From Salinarimonas sp046292825 (GTDB lineage Bacteria > Pseudomonadota > Alphaproteobacteria > Rhizobiales > Beijerinckiaceae), in the NCBI RefSeq assembly GCF_046292825.1, contig NZ_JBKBQG010000022.1, positions 1 through 64,000 on the forward strand: a DNA stretch of 64,000 bases, written 5' to 3'. The position numbers and the translations under genes were made by a program. Position 1 is the stretch's first letter; every line of letters begins with the position of its first letter. Of the stretch, positions 26,012 through 34,459 are shown one piece after another. The notes under the pieces are model-generated. The model was not told where the DNA came from. It ran no database searches and was given only the letters and a program-made list of their open reading frames with translations.

Positions 26012-27696
26012 CCGGGACGCCGATGGTCCAGGGCGGGATGATCGAGTTCCGCAAGGACCTCTTCGCCGACGAGCGCGACGATACGTTGAACGAGATCGGC
26101 AAGCCGACGCGCCGCCAGGACATCGTCGGGCACGTCACGGGACGCTCGCCCTTCTACGACGACCACCTCTTCGACGGCCTCCTGCATCTGCGCTGCGCCC
26201 GCTCGCCCCACCACGCCGCGCGCATCCGGCGCATCGACACCTCGGCCGCCGAGCGGATGCCGGGCGTCGTGCGCATCCTCACCGGGCGCGACGTGCCGGT
26301 GAACCTCAACACGCTGCTCAGCCTCCTCGATTTCGGCATCGACGACGAGCCCGTCCTCTCGACCGAGCGCACCCGCTATCGCGGCGAGCCGGTCTGCGCG
26401 GTGATCGCGGAGACGGAGGCGCAGGCGCGCGACGCGGTGGCCGCGATCCGGATCGATTGGGAAGTGCTCCCGCACGTCCTCGACGTCGAAGAGGCGATCC
26501 GCCCCGGCGCGCCGACCGTGCTCGACATCTACCCGACGAACAAGTTCGTCTATCATGGCAAGTACGACCATCAGAAGCTGCGCTACGGCGACGTCGAGGC
26601 CGCCTTGGCGCGGGCGGACCACGTCGTGAAGGGCCGCTACCAGATGTCGCCGATCGAGCAGGCGCCGATCGAGACCTGCGGCGCCATCGCGGCCCCCGAG
26701 CAGAACGGCCGCTACGTCTGCTACACCTCGACGCAAGCCCTGTTCTTCTCCCTCGGCACCGCCGCGAAGGTGCTCGCGATGCCCTCCTCGCGGCTGCACT
26801 TCATCGGCGGCACGGTCGGCGGCGGGTTCGGCGGCAAGGTCGATTCGATCCACGAGCCGCTCGCGATCCTCGGCGCCATGCTCACCGGTCGCCCGGTCAA
26901 GTATATGTGGGACCGCGAGGAGGAGATGCAGGTCGGCGCGCCGCGCGGGGCCGAGCGCTGGTACATCGAGGACGGGGTGATGCGCGACGGGCGCATCGTC
27001 GCGCGCCGCTTCACCGGCTATTTCGACAGCGGCGCCTATACGCGCCTGTCCTCCTACGCGATCATCAAGGGCGTCGGCCACCTGCCGGGGCCCTATACGA
27101 TCCCGAACGTCTCGGCGGACGTCTATTGCGTCTACACGAACCGCACGCCCGCGACCGCGATGCGCGGCTTCGGCATCACCGGCGTCGATTTCGCGATCGA
27201 AGCGCATATGGACAAGGTGGCGGAGACGGTCGGCATCGACCCGATCGCGCTTCGCATCCTCAACGCCTATCGCGACGGGGACATGAAGGCGCATCGGCGG
27301 CTCGCCAAGAATTGCGCGCTGATCGAGTGCTGCCAGGTCGTCGCGCAGAAGGCCGGGGTGAAGCTCTCGCCGGAGCTGATGGCGGCCTCCTCGCGCGCGG
27401 GCGGCGGCGGCGACCGCGCACGGCTGCCGGCCCACACCGCGACCGACGAGAACGGCCGCGTCTCCGGGTACAAGGCGACGAACTACGCCCGCAAGGGCGC
27501 CGCCGCGAGCGATCCGTTCGGCGCGCGCGCGACCCCGACGGGGCCGGCGCCCCAGGCGCGGTCCGCGCCCGCCGCGAGCCCGCCGTCGCATCGCCCCGAA
27601 CCGCCGCCGCCGCGCGATCCGCCCCCCGCCGCGCCGTCTCCCGGCCGCGCCGGCGCCCTGCGCTTCTCCTCCATCTCGGGCTTCCGGAGGCGTTGA
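26008..27696 (+). CDS. Molybdenum hydroxylase large subunit, N-terminal half (separate polypeptide)
   Basis: A 562-residue protein equal to the first two thirds of a usual xanthine dehydrogenase/aldehyde oxidase large chain. Residues about 30-140 form the a/b hammerhead domain, followed by the first molybdopterin-binding domain with GGTVGGGFGGKVDS and TAMRGFGITGVDF. The latter differs from the AYxxxFR loop of true CO dehydrogenase, so CO is not the substrate. After about residue 470 comes a Gly/Pro/Ala-rich tail ending RFSSISGFRRR. The second half is encoded by the next gene with a TGATG overlap. I think this is a genuine two-chain arrangement rather than a frameshift, since the tail looks like a designed linker. 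Confidence 0.85.
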   Translation: MTGTPMVQGGMIEFRKDLFADERDDTLNEIGKPTRRQDIVGHVTGRSPFYDDHLFDGLLHLRCARSPHHAARIRRIDTSAAERMPGVVRILTGRDVPVNLNTLLSLLDFGIDDEPVLSTERTRYRGEPVCAVIAETEAQARDAVAAIRIDWEVLPHVLDVEEAIRPGAPTVLDIYPTNKFVYHGKYDHQKLRYGDVEAALARADHVVKGRYQMSPIEQAPIETCGAIAAPEQNGRYVCYTSTQALFFSLGTAAKVLAMPSSRLHFIGGTVGGGFGGKVDSIHEPLAILGAMLTGRPVKYMWDREEEMQVGAPRGAERWYIEDGVMRDGRIVARRFTGYFDSGAYTRLSSYAIIKGVGHLPGPYTIPNVSADVYCVYTNRTPATAMRGFGITGVDFAIEAHMDKVAETVGIDPIALRILNAYRDGDMKAHRRLAKNCALIECCQVVAQKAGVKLSPELMAASSRAGGGGDRARLPAHTATDENGRVSGYKATNYARKGAAASDPFGARATPTGPAPQARSAPAASPPSHRPEPPPPRDPPPAAPSPGRAGALRFSSISGFRRR

Positions 27697-28718
27697 TGGC
27701 TCTCCATCGCGGCCGCGGTTTTGCGGCGATCAACTACCCGATCGGCATGAATCTCGGCGGCGACCCGAGCCAGGCCCTCGTCCATTCGAACCCGGACGGG
27801 AAGTTCACCGTCGCGCTCTCCGCGATCGATCTCGGACAGGGCATGAAATCGGTCGTGCGGCAGATCGCGGCGGAGACGCTCGGCGTGCCGGTGGACGACG
27901 TCTACGTCGACACCGCCGACAGCGACACCGGCCCCCACGACATGGGCAGCTTCGCCTCGCGCGGCACCCACCGCATGGGGAACGCCGTCATCCGCGCCTC
28001 GCAGGAGGCGCGTCAGGTGATGCTCGAGGCGGCGGCCGAGGAGCTCGAGGTGGATGCGGGCGATCTCGTCACCGACGGGCGCGGCAACATCCACGTGCGC
28101 GGCGCGCCCTCGCGGACGATCACCACGATGGCGGCGGCGCAGGCCGCGCAATTCCGGCAGGGCCGCACCATCGCCGGGCGCGGCATCTTCCTGATCCCGC
28201 TCTCCGAGGTCGATCCGGAAACCGGCGAGATGACGCCGGTGACGACCTTCGCGCACGCCGCGATGCTCGTCGAGGTGGAGGTCTGCGACGAGACGGGCGA
28301 GGTCGCCGTTCTCGACATGCAATCCGCCTACGAGGTCGGCCGCGCGCTCAACCCCCGCCTCGTCGAGCAGCAATTGCGCGGCGGCGCCTGGATGGGCATG
28401 TCGCACGCCGCCTGGGAGACGACGGAGCCGCTCTATCCCGCACGCGAGCACGCGCCGGTCGACTTCAACACCTACCTCATGCCCGGCCCCGGCGATCTCG
28501 CGCCCCACCACATCAGCGTGCTCGAGCGCCCCGCCGAGGACGGGCCCTACGGCGGCAAGGGGCCGGGCGAGATGTGCGCGAACCCCGTCCTCCCCGCCGT
28601 CGTCAACGCGGTCTACGACGCGGTCGGCGTGCGCATCGACGAATTGCCGGTGACGCCCGAGAAGGTGTTGCGGGCCTTGCGCGCGCAGGGCGGAGCCAAG
28701 CCGCGGAGGCGGCTCTGA
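27696..28718 (+). CDS. Molybdenum hydroxylase large subunit, C-terminal half (separate polypeptide)
   Basis: A 340-residue protein that matches the second molybdopterin-binding domain of xanthine dehydrogenase-type large subunits. It has IDLGQGMKSVVRQIAAETLG near residues 45-64 and GGKGPGEMCANP near residue 280, the latter supplying the conserved active-site Glu next to the molybdenum. A ggagg site just before the ATG at 27696 supports independent initiation. Together with the preceding gene it would form the catalytic unit that hydroxylates a heterocycle or aldehyde with water as oxygen source. The stop overlaps the start of the MoxR-type gene. Confidence 0.87.
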   Translation: MALHRGRGFAAINYPIGMNLGGDPSQALVHSNPDGKFTVALSAIDLGQGMKSVVRQIAAETLGVPVDDVYVDTADSDTGPHDMGSFASRGTHRMGNAVIRASQEARQVMLEAAAEELEVDAGDLVTDGRGNIHVRGAPSRTITTMAAAQAAQFRQGRTIAGRGIFLIPLSEVDPETGEMTPVTTFAHAAMLVEVEVCDETGEVAVLDMQSAYEVGRALNPRLVEQQLRGGAWMGMSHAAWETTEPLYPAREHAPVDFNTYLMPGPGDLAPHHISVLERPAEDGPYGGKGPGEMCANPVLPAVVNAVYDAVGVRIDELPVTPEKVLRALRAQGGAKPRRRL

Positions 28719-29599
28719 TGCCGGTGCGCCCCGCGATCCAGGGCATCGACGGACCCGAGCCGCTCGGCCGGGCCTTGCGCGAGGCGCAGTACGTCGCCGA
28801 CGAGGGCCTCGCGACCGCGGCCTATCTCGCGCTCGCGCTCGGCAAGCCGCTCCTGCTCGAAGGCGCGCCCGGCGTCGGCAAGACCGAGGCGGCGAAGGCG
28901 CTCGCGAGCGTGCTCGGCCGCGAGCTCGTGCGCCTGCAATGCTACGAGGGCATCGACGCCGCCGCCGCCGTCTACGACTGGAACTTCCCCCGCCAGATGC
29001 TCGCCATCCGCCAGGCGGGCGAGACCTGGGTGAACCTCTACGCGGACGAGTTCCTGATCGCCCGTCCGCTTCTCCTGACGCTGCAGGCCCCGCGCGACCG
29101 GGTGCTGCTCATCGACGAGATCGACCGAGCCGACCCGGAATTCGAGGCCTTCCTGCTCGAATTCCTCTCCGATTTCACGATCTCGATCCCAGAGCGCGGC
29201 ACCGTGCGCGCGGCCGAGCCCCCCGTCGTCGTCCTCACCTCGAACCGCACCCGCGAGCTGCACGAGGCGTTGCGGCGGCGCTGCGTCTACCATTGGATCG
29301 GCTGGCCCGATCCCGCGCTCGAGGCGCAGATCGTCACGATGCGCGCCTCCAGCGTCGCGCAGGAGACCGCACGCCGCGTCGTCGCCGCGGTCGGCCGGCT
29401 GCGCGCCGAGCCGCTCGCCAAGCCCCCGGGCGTCGCCGAAACGGTGGAATGGGCGCAAGCCGCGACGCTCCTCAATGCGCAAGGCACGCCCTGGCCGGCG
29501 GCCTTCGCCCGCGCGATCGGCGTCGTCCTCAAGGACGAGGACGATCTCGCCTTCGTGCGCCCGCGGATCGAGGCCCTGATCGGAGGCCAGGCGGCATGA
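28718..29599 (+). CDS. MoxR/CoxD-like AAA+ ATPase
   Basis: A 293-residue AAA+ ATPase with Walker A EGAPGVGKTEAAK (about residues 45-57), Walker B VLLIDEIDRADPE, sensor 1 VVLTSNRTRELHEAL, and an Arg finger region LRRRCVYHWIGWP. Members next to molybdenum hydroxylases (CoxD) act with the VWA protein CoxE to insert sulfur or otherwise mature the molybdenum active site. The next gene is exactly such a VWA partner, overlapping by 4 bp. The in-frame ATG at 28574 lies inside the previous gene and is rejected. Confidence 0.9.
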   Translation: MPVRPAIQGIDGPEPLGRALREAQYVADEGLATAAYLALALGKPLLLEGAPGVGKTEAAKALASVLGRELVRLQCYEGIDAAAAVYDWNFPRQMLAIRQAGETWVNLYADEFLIARPLLLTLQAPRDRVLLIDEIDRADPEFEAFLLEFLSDFTISIPERGTVRAAEPPVVVLTSNRTRELHEALRRRCVYHWIGWPDPALEAQIVTMRASSVAQETARRVVAAVGRLRAEPLAKPPGVAETVEWAQAATLLNAQGTPWPAAFARAIGVVLKDEDDLAFVRPRIEALIGGQAA

Positions 29600-30684
29600 G
29601 CCTCCCCGTCGCGCTCGCCCCGTTCCTCGCCTTCCCGCCGGCCTTGCGCGCGGCGGGGTTCTCCGCGGCGCCGGAACAGACGCAGAGCTTCCTCGCGGCC
29701 GTGGGGCTCCTCGGTCCGCGCACCATCCGCGACGTGCGCCGCGCCGCCCATGCCGTGTTCGGGCCGGGCCCCGACCGCGCCGAGCTCTTCGACGACGTCT
29801 TCGACGCGGTCTTCCTCGGCCGCGCCTTCCAGGTGCCGGGGGAGGGGGCGCCCGAGGAGATGCCGGCCGCCTTCGATTCCGCCGGTCTCGACCTCGTCGC
29901 CGACCCGGACGAGGACGAGCCCTCCGGCGGCGCCGCGACCGCCGTCGAGCGGCTGTTCCAGCGCCGCCTCGCGGCCGGCGAAGGGGAGGGAGCCTTCGCG
30001 CGGGCCCTGCCGAAGGTGCTGCCGCGGCGCCGCTCGCGCCGCTTCCGGCGCGCGCGCGGCAACCGCGCCGACCCGGCCCGCGCCTTTCGCGAGATGCTGC
30101 GGCGCGACGGCGAGATCACCCGCCTGCCGAGCCGCGCGCGCCGCCTCCGCCAGCGCCCGGTCCTCCTCCTGATCGACGTCTCGGGGAGCATGAAAAGCTC
30201 GACCGAGGGCGCGCTGCGGCTCGCGCACGCGCTGATGCGCGGGGCGGAGCGCGCGGAGGTGTTCACGCTCGGCACGCGCCTCACCCGCGTCACCCAGGCG
30301 CTGCGCACCCGCGACCCGGACCAGGCGCTCGCGCGCGCGTCGGGCCTCGTCGCGGATTGGGACGGCGGCACCCGGCTCGGCGAGGCGCTCGCGACCTTCC
30401 TTTCGGTGCCGCGCTTCGCCGCCTTCGCGCGCGGCGCGCTCGCGATCGTGCTCTCGGACGGGCTCGAGCGCGGCGGTCCGGAGGCGCTCGTGTCGGCGAT
30501 GGCGCGGCTGCGGGGGCTCGCGCGCCACGTGCTGTGGCTCTCGCCGCTCGCCGGCGACCCCGATTACCGCCCGCAGACGGCGGCGATGCGCGCGATCCTG
30601 CCCCATCTCGACCGCCTCGCCGACGGTTCCTCTCCGGATGCGATCGCGCGCGAGATCCTGCGCTTCGGGAGGGCCGCGCGATGA
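29596..30684 (+). CDS. CoxE-like von Willebrand factor A domain protein
   Basis: A 362-residue protein of the CoxE type. An N-terminal helical region is followed by a basic linker (RRRSRRFRRARGNR) and a VWA domain from about residue 190, with the metal-ion-dependent adhesion site DVSGSMKSS and further site residues in DGGTRLGEAL and LSDGLERGG. It works with the preceding MoxR-type ATPase in metal-site maturation of the molybdenum hydroxylase. Its stop overlaps the amidohydrolase start (ATGA). Confidence 0.9.
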   Translation: MSLPVALAPFLAFPPALRAAGFSAAPEQTQSFLAAVGLLGPRTIRDVRRAAHAVFGPGPDRAELFDDVFDAVFLGRAFQVPGEGAPEEMPAAFDSAGLDLVADPDEDEPSGGAATAVERLFQRRLAAGEGEGAFARALPKVLPRRRSRRFRRARGNRADPARAFREMLRRDGEITRLPSRARRLRQRPVLLLIDVSGSMKSSTEGALRLAHALMRGAERAEVFTLGTRLTRVTQALRTRDPDQALARASGLVADWDGGTRLGEALATFLSVPRFAAFARGALAIVLSDGLERGGPEALVSAMARLRGLARHVLWLSPLAGDPDYRPQTAAMRAILPHLDRLADGSSPDAIAREILRFGRAAR

Positions 30685-31562
30685 GGATCGTCGATTCCCA
30701 TTTCCACATCTGGCGGCGGGCGGACCTGCCCTGGCTCTCGGGCCCGATGGTGCCGCGCATCTTCGGCCCCTACGAGCCCTTGCGCCGCGACTACCCGATC
30801 TCCGAATACCGCGCCGACATCGCGGGGGCGGGGGTCGTCGCGGCGGTCTACGTCCAGGCGAATTGGGCGCCGGACCAGGCGGATGCGGAAGCCGCGTGGA
30901 TCGAGGACGTGGCGCGCGAGACCGGCTGGCCGCAGGCGAGCGTCGCCTATGCCGACATGACGGTTCGCGACGTGCGCCCCGCCCTCGATCGCCTCGTGCG
31001 CCATCCGCGCGTGCGCGGCATCCGCCAGCAGCTGCACTGGCACGAGAACCCGGTCTATCGCTTCGCCGCGCGCGCCGATCTCGCCGCGGATGCGAACGTC
31101 GTGCGCAATGTCGGGCATCTCGCCGATTATCGCCTCGTCTTCGAGCTGCAGATCTTCGCCGGCCAGATCGAGCCCGCCTGCCGGCTCGTCGATGCCTGCC
31201 CGGACACGACCTTCGTCCTCCAGCATGCCGGCATGCTCGAGGACACGAGCGCGGCGGCGTTCGCTGCCTGGAGGGAGGCGATCGCCGCGCTCGCGGCCCG
31301 CCCGAACGTCTGCGCCAAGCTCTCGGGGCTCGGCACCTTCGTCCACCGCGTCGACCGCGATCTCGTCGCGCTCATTGCCGGCGAGACGATCGCCGCCTTC
31401 GGCCCGCAGCGCTGCCTGTGGGGCTCGAACTTCCCGATCGAGAAGCTCTGGACCGCCTACGGCCCGCTCCTCGACGCCCACGAAGCGGCCACCGCCGCGC
31501 TCGACGAGAGCGCGCGCGCCGCGATCTTTCACGACACCGCGTGCCGGGTCTACCGGCTGTGA
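30681..31562 (+). CDS. Amidohydrolase family protein (lactonase-like, amidohydrolase 2 type)
   Basis: A 293-residue TIM-barrel amidohydrolase resembling 2-pyrone-4,6-dicarboxylate lactonase and related enzymes. The N-terminal HxH motif is SHFHIW, a His lies in VLQHAGM, and the loop that often has GSDWP reads WGSNFPIEKL, so the catalytic Asp position is Asn, as in one known subgroup. It would open a lactone or hydrolyse an amide formed from the hydroxylated substrate. Position and overlap with the VWA gene place it in the same transcript. Confidence 0.82.
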   Translation: MRIVDSHFHIWRRADLPWLSGPMVPRIFGPYEPLRRDYPISEYRADIAGAGVVAAVYVQANWAPDQADAEAAWIEDVARETGWPQASVAYADMTVRDVRPALDRLVRHPRVRGIRQQLHWHENPVYRFAARADLAADANVVRNVGHLADYRLVFELQIFAGQIEPACRLVDACPDTTFVLQHAGMLEDTSAAAFAAWREAIAALAARPNVCAKLSGLGTFVHRVDRDLVALIAGETIAAFGPQRCLWGSNFPIEKLWTAYGPLLDAHEAATAALDESARAAIFHDTACRVYRL

Positions 31563-31573
31563 GGGAGGCGAGG

Positions 31574-32425
31574 ATGGCTTTGGAGATCAAGATCCTGGAT
31601 TTCGGGGACATCGAGCTCGAGAGTTCGTTCCTCGTGCTCGGCCGCGATTGCGGCCGCACCCGCCGCGTGCCGGTCTACGGCTTCCTGATCCTCGGCGGGC
31701 GCTACCCCGTCGTCGTCGACACCGGCTATCGCGACAACGCCATCATGGCGACGCTCGGCATGCGCGGGCTCCAGTTCCACGAGAACATGATCGAGCGCCA
31801 GCTCGCCAATCACGGCGTTCGCATCGGCGACGTGCGCTACGTGCTGCACACCCATCTCCACATCGACCACGCCGGCAAGGACGACCATTTCTCCATGTCG
31901 ACGACGGTCGTGATCAACCGCCGCGAGATGGAATATTCCGTCTCGGGCCTGATGCACCCGCAATATCCGAAGCCCGACATCATCCATCTCGTCGAGCGCC
32001 TGCACACGCCCGGCGCGCTCAGGCTCGAGGATCTGGAGATCTCCGGCCCGATCGAGCTTTTGCCCGGCATCGTGCTGGAGGCCGCGGGCGCCCATACGGA
32101 AGGCTCGATGAACGTCCACGTCGAGACCGCGGACGGGATCGCGACGATCTGCGGGGACGTGATCTACGATTTCAACGACCAGATCGTCGAGCCGGTGCGC
32201 AGCTTCGGGCCGGAGGAATACCAGGTCACCGGCAATCACGGCGGCTCGAAGCGCGCGGAGAAGGCGGCGATCCGCAAGCTGATGTATTCGGACGCCCGCT
32301 ATCTCCTGCCCGTCCACGACAAGCCCGCGAAGATCGAGGGCGGGCAGGTGGTGGGGCGGCTCGACATGGCGGTCCCCGGCCCGGTCTCGCAATCGGTGCC
32401 GCGGCGCGACTGGTTCCCGGCGTGA
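31574..32425 (+). CDS. N-acyl-homoserine-lactonase-like metallo-beta-lactamase-fold hydrolase
   Basis: A 283-residue MBL-fold hydrolase. The canonical zinc motif HTHLHIDHAGKDD is intact, with further ligands in GAHTEGS, ICGDVIYDF and LLPVHDKP. The layout matches the lactonase (AttM/AiiA-like) branch, so it probably opens a lactone ring, either an acyl-homoserine lactone or, given the operon, a catabolic intermediate. ATG at 31574 has gaggcgagg upstream. It precedes the SMP-30 fusion by 10 bp. Confidence 0.85.
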   Translation: MALEIKILDFGDIELESSFLVLGRDCGRTRRVPVYGFLILGGRYPVVVDTGYRDNAIMATLGMRGLQFHENMIERQLANHGVRIGDVRYVLHTHLHIDHAGKDDHFSMSTTVVINRREMEYSVSGLMHPQYPKPDIIHLVERLHTPGALRLEDLEISGPIELLPGIVLEAAGAHTEGSMNVHVETADGIATICGDVIYDFNDQIVEPVRSFGPEEYQVTGNHGGSKRAEKAAIRKLMYSDARYLLPVHDKPAKIEGGQVVGRLDMAVPGPVSQSVPRRDWFPA

Positions 32426-32435
32426 GGGCGCGGCC

Positions 32436-33995
32436 ATGGCCCATACCGCCCTCGACCCCGCCTTCCGCGACCTGATCGACGAGCACGCCCCCGTCCGCCA
32501 GGCGGGCTCGGGCTTCGTCTTCACCGAGGGGCCGATCTGGCATCCGGTGGAGCAGCACCTCCTGTTCTCGGACATGCCCGGGGACGTGCGCCGCAAGCTC
32601 GATCGGGCGGGCGTGCGCGAGGTGATGCGGCCCTCCAACAAGGGCAACGGCATGACCTATGACGGGGACCTCAACCTCCTCGTCTGCGAGCATTCCACGA
32701 GCTCGGTGGCGCGCTTCCGCCCCGACGGCACCCGCGAGGTGATGTGCAGCCGGTTCGAGGGGCGCGAGCTGAACTCTCCCAACGACATCTGCGTCGCGTC
32801 CGACGGCGCGATCTGGTTCACCGATCCCTGGTACGGCCGCATGCCGCATTACGGCGTCGAGCGCCCGCGCGAGCTCGGCTTCCAGGGCGTCTACCGGATG
32901 GCGCCCGGCCACCGCCCCGGCGACGAGCCGGAGCTGATGGTCGACCGCTTCACCTTCACCCAGCCAAACGGGCTCTGCTTCAGCCCCGACGAGCGCCGTC
33001 TCTACGTCAACGACACGGAGCAGGCCAATATCCGCGTCTACGACATCGGCCGGGACGGGCGCCTGTCGAACGGACGCCTCTTCGCCAGCGGCCTGCGCGA
33101 CAGCCTCCTCCCCGGCGTGCCCGACGGGATGAAATGCGACGCGCAGGGCAATGTCTGGTGCTGCGCGCCGGGAGGCCTGTGGGTCTACTCGCCGGAGGGG
33201 CGCCACATCGGCAAGGTCGCAATCCCGGAGCTGCCGGCGAATTTCCATTGGGGCGGGGAGGATTGGCGCACGCTCTACGTCTGCGCCACGACGAGCGTCT
33301 ACGCGATCCCCGTGAAGATCGGCCCGCGGCCCGAGCCCTTCATGCGCGCGCGGGGACGCGCGCATGCGCGGCCGCGGGAGGAGGGAGGCGGGCTGCGGCT
33401 CGATCCCGAGCGCTGCGCGCTGATCATCCAGGACATGCAGAACGACGTCGTGATGGAGGGCGGCGCCTTCGCGGCCTCGGGCAGCCCGAACCATTGCCGC
33501 GAGCAGAACGCGATCGCCAACATCGCCCGGCTCGCCGAGCATTGCCGCGCGCGCGGCATCCCGGTGATCCACGTCTGGTTCGTGCGCAGGGCGGATGCCC
33601 GCGACATGACGCTCAACGCGCCGCTCTTCGAGGGCTGCGTCGACGCGAACGCGCTCGTCGAGGGCTCCTGGGGCGCGGAGCCCGTGCCGGGGCTCGAGGC
33701 GAAGCCGGGCGACCACGTCGTGCGCAAGGCGCGCATGTCCGCCTTCGAGGGCACGCCGCTCGAGCGCATCCTCAAGGCGGAGGGGCGCGACATCCTCATC
33801 GAGACCGGCGCCTGGACCAACATGTCGATCGAGCACACGGCGCGCACGGGGGCCGACAAGGGCTACGTGATGATCATCCCCGAGGATGGCTGCAGCACCA
33901 TGAACGCCGATTGGCACCGCGCGAGCATCGATTACGCGATGCAGAACGTGGCTCTGGTGACGAGGGTCGAGGAGGTGATCGATGCGCTGAGGTGA
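32436..33995 (+). CDS. Fusion of SMP-30/gluconolactonase-like domain and isochorismatase-fold hydrolase
   Basis: A 519-residue two-domain protein. Residues 1 to about 300 are a six-bladed SMP-30/gluconolactonase propeller: the metal Glu in FTEGPIWHP, the Asn in RELNSPNDICV and NGLCFSPDERRLYVNDTE, and the Asp in GVPDGMKCDAQGNVW. After a short basic linker, residues about 320-519 are an isochorismatase/cysteine hydrolase fold with the Asp in IIQDMQNDVV and Lys in VVRKARMSAF. The nucleophile position, normally Cys in VCVEATAR-like motifs, reads NMSIEHTAR, so the Cys is Ser. Lactonase plus amidase-like folds in one chain suggest sequential ring opening and hydrolysis. Last gene of the long operon. 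Confidence 0.88.
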   Translation: MAHTALDPAFRDLIDEHAPVRQAGSGFVFTEGPIWHPVEQHLLFSDMPGDVRRKLDRAGVREVMRPSNKGNGMTYDGDLNLLVCEHSTSSVARFRPDGTREVMCSRFEGRELNSPNDICVASDGAIWFTDPWYGRMPHYGVERPRELGFQGVYRMAPGHRPGDEPELMVDRFTFTQPNGLCFSPDERRLYVNDTEQANIRVYDIGRDGRLSNGRLFASGLRDSLLPGVPDGMKCDAQGNVWCCAPGGLWVYSPEGRHIGKVAIPELPANFHWGGEDWRTLYVCATTSVYAIPVKIGPRPEPFMRARGRAHARPREEGGGLRLDPERCALIIQDMQNDVVMEGGAFAASGSPNHCREQNAIANIARLAEHCRARGIPVIHVWFVRRADARDMTLNAPLFEGCVDANALVEGSWGAEPVPGLEAKPGDHVVRKARMSAFEGTPLERILKAEGRDILIETGAWTNMSIEHTARTGADKGYVMIIPEDGCSTMNADWHRASIDYAMQNVALVTRVEEVIDALR

Positions 33996-34047
33996 CGGGG
34001 GAGGGGGCCGTATGTCGCCTCGGTCTCCTCTGCCGAGCCCGCGGTGA

Positions 34048-34311
34048 TCACGATGGTATTCCGTCGGAATCGTACGGATCGTCGTGTGCGCTCGTGCCGG
34101 CTTTCGGACCGAGATCGGCGCGAATCCGCCGGCCCAGCTCGAGCATCCGACGCAGCCGCTCCTCGCCATCCTCTCGTCGATCTCCGGCACCCATAGCCGC
34201 GAGCTTTTCGGTGAGGGCGGTCCGCACCACCTCCGTCATCGAGCGACCGGTCAGCCTCGCCAGCTCCCGAGCCTGACGCGTCACCTCCTCGTCCTCGATG
34301 TTCAGCGGCAT
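34048..34311 (-). CDS. VapB-like (Rv0623 family) antitoxin without adjacent toxin
   Basis: An 87-residue protein whose N-terminus MPLNIEDEEVTRQARELARLTGRSMTEVVRTAL is that of the PSK/Rv0623-type VapB antitoxins (ribbon-helix-helix-like DNA binding). Such genes are normally followed at once by a PIN-domain vapC. Here only about 50 bp separate its stop codon from the convergent SMP-30 fusion gene, so no toxin can be encoded downstream. It is an orphan or the remains of a broken module. It is divergent from a complete AbrB/PIN pair; cross-regulation is possible. ATG at 34311 has agagga upstream. Confidence 0.8.
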   Translation of the reverse strand: MPLNIEDEEVTRQARELARLTGRSMTEVVRTALTEKLAAMGAGDRREDGEERLRRMLELGRRIRADLGPKAGTSAHDDPYDSDGIPS

Positions 34312-34403
34312 CGTCGATCCTCTCTATTTCCACCCTAGCGTCCACCATGGAGGAAATCGATTCTCGCGACCCCCTGACGGGGAGCCTTGCGGGCGAGAGC
34401 GGG

Positions 34404-34431
34404 CGGATATACATTCTCGACCGTGTATCCG
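34404..34431. promoter_or_regulatory. Candidate operator of the AbrB/PIN toxin-antitoxin pair
   Basis: An imperfect palindrome with arms cggatataca and tgtatccg around ten bases lies 29 bp before the antitoxin start. AbrB-type antitoxins usually repress their own promoter by binding such sites. The left arm contains a TATACA that could serve as a -10 element. Confidence 0.45.
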
Positions 34432-34459
34432 AAGGGCGGCGTCGTGAAGGAGAGACGTC

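Noticed and set aside
24732..30684. Assignment of the cluster as carbon monoxide dehydrogenase
   Set aside because: Subunit order and CoxD/CoxE partners are similar, but the large subunit has AMRGFG in place of the AYxxxFR or AYRGAGR active-site loop.
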